From positions 620,911,156-620,975,155 of the forward strand of contig NC_133666.1 of assembly GCF_037893015.1 (NCBI RefSeq): a DNA stretch of 64,000 bases. Reading direction: 5' to 3'. This DNA comes from Macrotis lagotis. Lineage: Eukaryota; Chordata; Mammalia; Peramelemorphia; Peramelidae. Every line of letters begins with the position of its first letter. Positions within the stretch are counted from its first letter, which is position 1. Shown here in pieces: positions 56,130 through 64,000 of the stretch. Under the pieces are notes generated by a model. It was not told where the DNA came from. It made no database searches and saw nothing but the letters and a program-made list of their open reading frames with translations. The translations under genes were made by a program, and so were the position numbers.

Positions 56130-56369
56130 TAAGAAGATTCTGAGGATTACCTGGCAGGATAAGATAACAGTCAGTGAGGTCCCTTCTGAAACTAAACTGC
56201 CAAGTATTCAAATTCTAAGATAGAGAGCATAACTCTGATTGGACACTTTGTTCAAATGCCAAATATACATTTGCCAAAAAAAAATATTTTATGAAGAACT
56301 CATAAAGGGCAAGTGCTCATATGGTTGTCAGGAAAAATGATACAAGGATACTCTCAAGATTTGTCACAT

Positions 56370-57125
56370 TGGCCAATCCAATAGATTTGGAGCACTTTTT
56401 CATATGATGATAGATAATTTTAATTTCTTCATCTGAAAACTGCAAGTTAATATCCTTTAACCATTTATCAGTTGGAGCATGACTTGTATTTTTACAAATG
56501 TGATGTTATCTAATTTTTAGAAATGAATCCTTTATCAGAAACACTAGCTATAAAAATCGTTTCCCATCTTTCTGCATTCCTTCTAATCTTGGTTGCAGTG
56601 ACTTTATTTGTGTGAAACCTTTTTAATTTAATGTAGCCAAAATTATCCATTTTGCAATTTCTTATGCTCTCTATCTCTTCTTCGGTCATAAACTTCTCTC
56701 CATTCCATAGATCTGATAGACTATTCCTTGTTCTTCTAACTGGCTTATATTACCCTTTCTGTCTAAATTCTGTACCTATTTCAAACTTATCTTGGTATAG
56801 GGTATGAGATGTTGGTCTGTACCTAATTTTTGCCATTTTATTTTAAAGTTTTTCCAGCAGTGAGTTCTTATCCCAGAAACTTTGGGTTTATCAAACAATA
56901 GATTACTATAGTCATCCACTACTATTAATTTTGTACTGAATCTATTCCACTGATCCATTTCTTTATTTCTTAGCCAGTGCCAGACAGCTTTGCTGGCTGT
57001 CATTTTATAATATAGTTTTAGATCTGCTAAGGCTAGGTCACCTTCCTTTGCATTTTTCTTCATTAGTTTGATAATTTCTTGAAAGATAATGTCTCCAGTG
57101 CCATACCAATCAAACTACCAAAAAT
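56370..57125 (-). mobile_element. L1 ORF2 C-terminal fragment
   Basis: The frame 56776-57063 reads LALADLKLYYKMTASKAVWH, EMDQWNRFSTKLI and TDQHLIPYTKISLK, the typical L1 ORF2 C-terminal part. The rest to 56370 is later ORF2 and 3' sequence. Confidence 0.8.
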
Positions 57126-57204
57126 TATTTAACAGAGCTAGTAGTATTGTAACAAAATTAATCGGAGGAACAAAAGGCCAAGAATAACAAGGGAATTAAT
57201 GAAG

Positions 57205-57255
57205 TAAGTCCTCTATTTTACTGAAAAATGAATAGTCAGTAAAATAGAGGACTTA
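57205..57255. repeat. 20-bp perfect hairpin at a LINE junction
   Basis: Arms TAAGTCCTCTATTTTACTGA (57205-57224) and its exact reverse complement (57236-57255) enclose an 11-base loop, right beside the T-rich 3' end of the HAL1-like element. Confidence 0.95.
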
Positions 57256-57532
57256 TTCTTTTTTTTATTGAGTACTTCCTTTTTCTTTTTTTAAAACATT
57301 TAAACATTTTATTTGTTTTCCAATTTATATAATAGTAATATGTACCCACCATTTTTTGCAAGGCTCTGAATTCCACAATTTCCCCCCTTCCTCCCTTCCC
57401 TCCCCCGCCCCCCACAGAAGGCTGTCTGACAGTCTCTACATAGTTCCATGCCATACATTGATGTAAATTGAATGTTATAAGAGTAAACATAAGAATAAGC
57501 ATATCCCCCCCCCATGAAGATGAGAAACCTCA

Positions 57533-57727
<195 letters not shown>

Positions 57728-58820
57728 GTACTTTGGTCTGTGTTCAGATTCCAATAGTTCTGTCTCTGGGGTGAGTTGCTTTCTTTATCATAAGTCCACC
57801 AGAGAAGTTGCTTCAATATTTTTCCCACAGTTGCTATTATTATCTGTACCTCTACTCTATTCCTCCCCACTTTCATTTATTCTATTCTCTCTCTCCTTTC
57901 ATCCTGGCCCTGTCCAAAAGTATGCTGAATCTTAGTACCCTCTCCCTTGATCTTCCCTCACTTATTCTCCCTAATCCTATCTTTTTCCTCCCATCCTTCT
58001 CCAGGGCAAGACAGATTTCCTCACCCTATTAAGTGTATATGTCATTTCCTCCCTGAGTCATTTCCAGTGAGAATGAAGGTTGACTCATTCCCCCTTGCCT
58101 TTCCCCCACCCTCCACTCCATTGAAAAAGCTTTTTCTTGATTCTTATGTGAAATCTCTCAGCTTCTTCATTTCCTTTTCTTCCCAGTACTTTCCCCCATC
58201 ACCCATTGACTCCATCCCTTTACCACATCATATCATATTCTGCTCCTTCCTATGTCTTGTCTATATATGCTCTAACAGCTCTTATCAATGAGAAAGTTCA
58301 TATGAGTTATCAATATCTTCTTCCCATGTAGGAATATGAACAGTTCAACATCATCAAGTTCCTCATAGTTAGTCCCTCTCTTCCACTCCCTCTATGGTTC
58401 ACCAGAGTCCTGTACTTGGCGATTAAATTTTCTGTTCAGCTCTGGTCATCTCAATAGGAAAGTTTGAAAGTTCCCTGTTTCATTGAAAATCCATCTTTTC
58501 CCCTGAAAGAGGATGTTCAGTTTTTTTGGATTATTGATTTTTGGTTGTAAACCAAAATTTTTTGCCTTCTGGAATGTCATATTCCAATCCCTATGAGCCC
58601 TTAATGTAGATGCTGCCAGATCCTGTGTAATCCTGACTGCAGCTTTGGTAGTTGAACTGTTTGTTTCTGGCATCTTTTAGAATTTTCTCTTTGATTTGGG
58701 AGTTTTGGAATTTGGCTGTTATTTTCCTGGAAGATTTCTTTTGTGATCTCTTTCAGGGGGTGACCGGTGAATTCTCTTGATTTCTATTTTACCCTTAGCT
58801 TCTAGGATCTCAGGGCAATT

Positions 58821-58995
58821 TTGTTGTATTATATTTTTTTTGTTTTTGCAAGGCAAATGGGGTTAAGTGGCTTGCCCAAGGCCATACAGCTAGGTAATTA
58901 TTAAGTGTTTGAGACTAGATTTGAACCCAGGTACTCCTGACTCCAAGGCCGGTGCTTTATCCACTACGTCACCTAGCCGCCCCTTGTTGTATTAT
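58821..58995 (-). mobile_element. Young SINE nested in the HAL1-like ORF1
   Basis: Body 58833-58983, with exact target copies TTGTTGTATTAT on both sides. Confidence 0.93.
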
Positions 58996-60339
58996 TTCTT
59001 GAAAAATAAAATCTAGACTCTTCTCCTGGTCATGGCTTTCAGATAGATCAATAATTTTTAAATTATTTCTTCTAGATCTGTTTTCAAGGTCAGTTGTTTT
59101 TCCAATGAGATATTTCACATTTACTTCTAATTTTGGGCTTTTTTTGGAAGTTTTATTTCTTCCTGATTTCTTGCAAAGTTATCAGTTTCCTTTAGTTCCA
59201 TTTTGCATTTGAAGGAATTATTTTCTTCAGAGAGCTTTTTTATCTCCTTTTCCAGCTGGCCAATTCTGCTTTTTAAGGCATTCTTCTAATCATTTGCCTT
59301 TTGTTTTGCTTTTTCCATTAGGCTTAACCTGGTTTTTAACATATTATTTTCTTCAATATTTTTTTGTATATCTTTCAACAAGTTTTTGATTTGGTTTTCA
59401 TGATTTTCTGCATTGTTCTCATTTCTCCTCCCAATTTTTCCTCTACCTCCCTTATTTGCTTTTCAAAGTCTTTTTTGAGCTCATCCATAGTCTGAGCCCA
59501 TTTTCTATTTCTCTTGGAGATGGGACTAAAGTAATTCTCTATGGTCAGATTCTTCTTTTTCTATTGTTTACTCATTTCCTCAATCCAAGACTAATTTACA
59601 GCACTTCCAAGGCTTTGGAGTTTTTTTGGGGGGGACACCCCACTGGGACTTTTATTCCTCCAAGGTCTTATGCTCTCTAGCCTGTGCTTTGATATGTAGA
59701 TGACCACAGTACTACCCTCTGCCCTGGGGCTATATGGAGAGATTCAGCTTGGTTATTTAGTATAGAAGCCGAAACTGCAATATCTGAGTGTAGGCAAACA
59801 GCAGAGTCCTACCCCAGGGAGAGCAGAGAAATCTCTGCGGACTGCCCTTACTGTCTCTGGGGGTGCAGGCTGCTTTCTCCTGATTCTCACTGCAGATTCT
59901 GTGGCCAGTGCTCCCTTACTCCACACTCATTCTGGTGGAGCAGAGTTCTCTTACTGCCCCTTCAAGTTGTTGTGGGTGAACTTTGGGCTGCACTGGGCTG
60001 GGCCAAGGCTTTTTTCCCAACCCCTGGGTACTGGGTGAAACACACCTTTCCCACAGAACTTCTAAGTTATCTTGGATTGGGAAAATGTATCACTCAGTCT
60101 TTCTGTGGGCTCTGTGCCTCTAAATTTTGGCTAGAGCCATCCTTTGTTTTTGGGGGGTTTGGGGAGTCAGAGTTCCCGGGAAATGCTGCCTTCATGCTGC
60201 CCTCTTGGCTCCACCCCCAAGACTTATTATTCTTGATGAAAAAACGAGAGCTGAATAAAAAGTTTACTTTCAAGTACAAGACTCAAGAGAAGCCTAAAAG
60301 GATAAACAGAAAAGAGAAATCATGAGGGACTTATTGATA

Positions 60340-60650
60340 TTTGTCCTATGTTCTTGAAGAAGACCATGACATCAGGGAGATGATGCCATGACAAGCACAT
60401 GAACTGAATCTGAGTGAGTGGATGCTGTGCTAAGTCACTAGTCTCACTTTTTCCTCCAGAGCCAACTGAGTCCAGTGGCTAGATATGAATCAGGATGACT
60501 GGAGATGGCCCTGGATGAGAGGCAATCAGGGTTAAGTGACTTGCCCAAAGTCACACAGCTAGTGTCAAGTGTCTCAGACTGGATTCAAACTTCTTTCCTC
60601 CTGACTTCAAGGCCAATGCCCCCTACTGCAACACCTAAATGCCCTAAAGG
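60340..60650 (+). mobile_element. RTE-linked SINE
   Basis: GAAGAAGACCATGACATCAG, GATATGAATCAGGATGACTG, GGCAATCAGGGTTAAGTGAC: the same family as 52597-52830. Confidence 0.75.
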
Positions 60651-60939
60651 ACTTAATAAGTTAAAATTGTAACTCATAAGAACTTTCTTATTATTGGGGC
60701 AATTGGAAGGAGTATATATAGACAGAGTACACAGGTGTGAATTGAATATGAAAAAAATAAAATTAAGGTCTAATAAAAGAATATACTGAAAGAAAGGGAA
60801 AGGTAGAATGGGTAAATTATCTAACATTAAAGAGTCAAGAAAAGTTTTTACAGTAGGAAGATGGGGAGTGTTAGGGAGTGTGTGAACCTTAATCTCCTTT
60901 GAATTGGTTCAAAGAAGAAATACATAAACATTCAAGTGG

Positions 60940-62220
60940 GAATAGAAATGGCTCTTACCCTACAGGAAAGTAGGAGGAGAATGGGATTAAGAGAAAGGAA
61001 GGGTGATAGTTAGGAGGGCAGTTTAGGGGAGGGGTAGTCTGAAGCAAAACACTTTTGAGGAGAGACAGGGTAAAAGGAGAGAGAGAATAGAATAAATGGA
61101 GGAGAGGGGGAAATAGGAACAAGAGAAATATGTAACTGGGAAAAACTTCTGAAGCAAATTTCTTTGATAAGGATGTCATATCAAAAATATAGAAAACTGA
61201 GTCAAATTTATAAAAATAAGCCTTTCCTCAATTAATAAATTATCAAAAGATATGAACAGTTTTCAGATGAACTATTCAAAGCTATATATAGCTATATTTT
61301 AAAAAGTTCTAAATCTCTATTGATTAGAAAAGATGCAAATTAAAAAAATTCTGAGGTATAACCTCATACCTATTAGATTGGCTAGTAGGACTGAAAAGTA
61401 AAAGTGACAAATACTGGGGAGAGATGAGAAAAAGTGAGAAATTAATGCATTGTTGGTGGAGTTGTGAACTGATTCAACCATTCTTTAGAACAATTTGGAA
61501 TTATATTCAAAGGGTTATGAAACCATGTTTACCCTCTGACCCAGAAATACCACTACTAGTTCTATATCATAAAAGAGATCAAAAAATGCAAAGGAAAGGG
61601 ACTTATAAGTACAAAAATATTTGTAGCCACTCTTTTCTTGTGGTTTTAGAATTAGAAATAGAGAGGATACCCATCAATAAAATAATGGTTGAACAAATTG
61701 TGGTATGTGATTATGATGTGATATATGATATGATATACTGGTGTGCTATAAGAAATGATGAACAGGATGCTTTCAGGAAAAACTGGAAAGACTTACATGA
61801 GCTGATGCAAAGTGAAATATATTATTTACCTTAGTAAAAGCAATATTGAAAGTTGGTCAGCTGTGAAACACTTAACTATTCTTGGTAATACAATTATCCA
61901 GGACAATTCTGAAAGATTTATGATGAAAAATGCTATTCATTTCCAGACAATGAACTGATAATGTCTAAATAAATATCGATTTTTTACTTTATTTTTCTTA
62001 AGGACAATTTTTTGACTATTTTTTCACAAGACTAATATGGAAATGTTTTGTATAATTATACATGTATAACATCAAATTGCTCACCTTTTCAATGAAGGGG
62101 TTGGGACGGAGGGAGAGAATTTGGAAGTTAAAGTTTTAAAAATTGAATGTTGAAATTGTTTTTACATGTGACTGAGGAAAAATTAAAAAACTAAATAAAT
62201 TTTTAAAAATAAAGGCGGAA
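60940..62220 (+). mobile_element. L1 3' portion
   Basis: A purine-rich module (shared with 2500-2700 and, in reverse, 57830-58010), then ORF2 C-terminal sequence (MHCWWSCELIQPFF, PCLPSDPEIPLLVL, near 61440-61570) and a 3' UTR ending in an A-rich tail at about 62220. Confidence 0.82.
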
Positions 62221-62623
62221 AAAAAAGATTAATGCCTTTCCCAATCTCTGACCTATCTAATAGGAGTGTCCTCTTTTCAGTCCAGAAATTATTAAGAAAT
62301 TGCTTCTGGGAAGAAATTCCTAGGGGAGAGGTCAAGTAAGAAAATAAAGTTGTTTGCATAATTTTAGCAGAAAATGAACTAAAATGTTGCTTTCAAATCT
62401 TTATTTTAAAATATTGTAACTTTTTCATTATTCAAAATTCCTGTAAATTATCTTAAGATATAGAGATATCTGAGAGCAGTGGAAGGACTATGCCAGTCTC
62501 TCCCTAAGTTAAAAAATGCTTGAATTTAGTATGAAAATGTTAATTTAATTTTAAAATGTTTTTACAATCTTGTGCCTAAAATGCAGAATATGGTATTAAT
62601 TTTTGTTTTTATTGGATATATAT

Positions 62624-62777
62624 ATATATTTTTTTAAGATTTTTCAAGTCATTGGGGTTCAGTAGCTTGCCTAAGGCCACACGGCTAGGTAATTACTAAG
62701 TGTCTGAGGTTGGATTTGAGTCAGGTATTCCTGACTCCAAGGCCAGTGTTCTATTCACTGTGCCACTTAGCTGCCCT
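62624..62777 (-). mobile_element. SINE near a TA repeat
   Basis: Reverse copy between TTGGATATATA-like target copies. Confidence 0.85.
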
Positions 62778-63314
62778 TCTTGGATATATTTTTAAAAACA
62801 TCTTATGGATGTTATTTTTTCCCAAGTCCATGTCTACTTTCTATCCCCCCATCTACCCTAAAAGTAAAAGCCTGTTTTGTAATAAATACTTGATAGACAA
62901 GTGAAACAAAGAAATTGGCCATGACTAAAAATGCGTATCTGATTCAGTACTTATAGTTTATCACTTCTTCCTCAGTCAACAAACTTAATAAATGTTGCAT
63001 TTGTAATACCGTAACTCAGGACCAGCCCATAGTAAGCAGAAAGAGAATCCCTGTCTTGAAGGCTTATAGCAGAATTGTTCAATTCTTTGCTTCTATTTCT
63101 CTACCAAGGAGAATGACCATTATACTGGATAGGTCCATGGGGTGAAAACAATACAAAAAAGGAAGCTGAAAAGGGAGGGGGAAGGAATGAGTTCTACTGT
63201 GATGGAGTGATATTACAGGATGAGATAGCAGCTAAAGCATCCTGGCAAAGTCTGAATGGTTTGAAGCAGAATCAGAAGAGGAAAGGTGAGTGCAAAGAAC
63301 CAGAGAGGCTTTTC

Positions 63315-63490
63315 AAAAGTCATGGGGGTGGCTAGGTGTTACAGTGGATAGAGCACCAGCCCTGGAGTCAGGAGTACCTGAGTTCAAATCCAGCTTCATA
63401 CACTTAATAATTACCTAGCCGTGTGGCCTTGGGCAAGCCACTTAACCCTATTGCCTTGCCAAAAAACCCCTCCAAAAAAACAAGTCATGG
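63315..63490 (+). mobile_element. WSINE-type SINE with target duplication
   Basis: Body 63326-63480. Target copies AAAAGTCATGG and ACAAGTCATGG. Confidence 0.92.
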
Positions 63491-63664
63491 AATAATCTAA
63501 TTTCCTATGTTGAAAGGGTTACTAAATTGATGAGAGGCTGTGTAATACAGTGGATATGTTCTTGAGGCTAGAAAAACCTGGTTTCAAATGTTGCCTCTGA
63601 TACATATTGACTGGGTAACCCTAAGTAAATCACTTAACTTCTCTGGATTGGAGACAATTCTCTA

Positions 63665-63835
63665 AAACAACATTTCAAATTGCACTTCTTCAGTTTTGCC
63701 TGACTCTTTGTGACCCCATGGGTTTTCTTGGCAAAGAGAAGATCTAGCTCATTTTACAGATGAGGAAACAGGCAAACAGGGTTAAGAGACTTGCCCAGGG
63801 CCACACAGTAAGTATCTGAGGCTCTATGTTATCAA
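63665..63835 (+). mobile_element. RTE-linked SINE fragment
   Basis: TGACTCTTTGTGACCCCATG, then GATGAGGAAACAGGCAAACA and a CORE-like tail. A MIR/SINE piece (63525-63660) precedes it. Confidence 0.65.
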
Positions 63836-63855
63836 ACAACTAGATTAGTGAAATG

Positions 63856-63858
<3 letters not shown>

Positions 63859-63911
<53 letters not shown>
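63859..63911 (+). repeat. (CA)n microsatellite
   Basis: About 52 bases of pure CA. Confidence 0.95.
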
Positions 63912-63915
<4 letters not shown>

Positions 63916-64000
63916 TTTGCATAGAAATATGTGTATAGTCAAAATACTTTGAGATACCCTGTTTTCCAGAGCTCCCTCTCCCCCACCAATGATTCTTAAT

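Larger units (their letters stand above)
53100..56370 (+). mobile_element. Decayed, nearly full-length RTE-type LINE (endonuclease plus reverse transcriptase)
   Basis: Reading past stops and shifts, successive pieces match an APE-endonuclease/RT polyprotein: VTEVGTG.YVFLEW, KTNLVNKL..LPKGVIDR, HATIISSYAPTMTN (53.3-53.7 kb), LILGDFNSRVG-like (53.8 kb), HQDWFDENDGEIQKLLNEK (about 54.32 kb), NGVKQGCVFAPMLFSMIFTV (about 55.33-55.39 kb) and a C-terminal YKDTLK (about 56.34 kb). The motifs are of the RTE/BovB kind, by memory. Many stops and frameshifts make it long dead. Two young SINEs are inserted (53435-53581, 55968-56115). The surviving frames at 54180-54660 are pieces of it, not host genes. 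Confidence 0.8.

Overview
The window is nuclear DNA from a marsupial, most likely an Australian dasyurid-type species. The best clue is about 18 copies of a tRNA-related SINE of the WSINE/WALLSI kind (start GGTGGCTAGGTGGCACAGTGG, end GCCACTTAACCCC plus an A-rich tail). RTE-linked SINEs, marsupial-type L1/HAL1, L2, MIR/CORE and CR1/L3 remnants agree. The species call rests on my memory of these families, not on a search.

Two host genes are supported, converging tail to tail. SCRT1 (+ strand, two coding exons, 21688-21802 and 24724-25722) encodes the neuronal zinc-finger repressor Scratch 1: SNAG motif, poly-Gly linker and five Snail-type fingers. It sits in a GC-rich, CpG-island domain at about 18.5-28.4 kb, with a TATA-like box at 20885 and a near-canonical REST/NRSF (RE1) site in the 5' UTR at 21106-21127. 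The C-terminal reading is disturbed by an 11-G run. Reading it as 10 G gives the expected Scratch-like end. The second gene (- strand, eight exons between 39088 and 31959) is an intact 415-residue TBC-domain Rab GAP of the TBC1D20 type. It is too diverged to be the TBC1D20 orthologue. Because human TBC1D20 lies close to SCRT2, this looks like its whole-genome-duplication sister, kept beside SCRT1.

Layout: 1-17 kb is repeat-rich, AT-rich DNA with no gene seen (L1, L2, MIR, SINEs, one upstream RE1-like site). 17.2-20.9 kb is purine-rich and then CpG-rich DNA upstream of SCRT1. 20.9-28.2 kb is SCRT1 with its intron, a degenerate minisatellite just after the stop, and a promoter-like CpG island. 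28.2-31.6 kb is intergenic. 31.6-39.3 kb is the TBC1D20-like gene, which carries a 98 percent inverted copy of intron 4 sequence inside intron 2. 39.3-64 kb has no gene I can recognise. It is dominated by nested LINEs and SINEs, including a decayed but nearly full-length RTE-type LINE (53.1-56.4 kb) and an ORF1-only HAL1-like element (57.3-60.3 kb).

The two genes have no obvious joint pathway. SCRT1 acts in the nucleus of post-mitotic neurons. The TBC1D20-like protein should act at the ER membrane on Rab1-type GTPases. Their adjacency is best read as ancient paralogous synteny. No retroviral element, CRISPR array, tRNA or other RNA gene was recognised.
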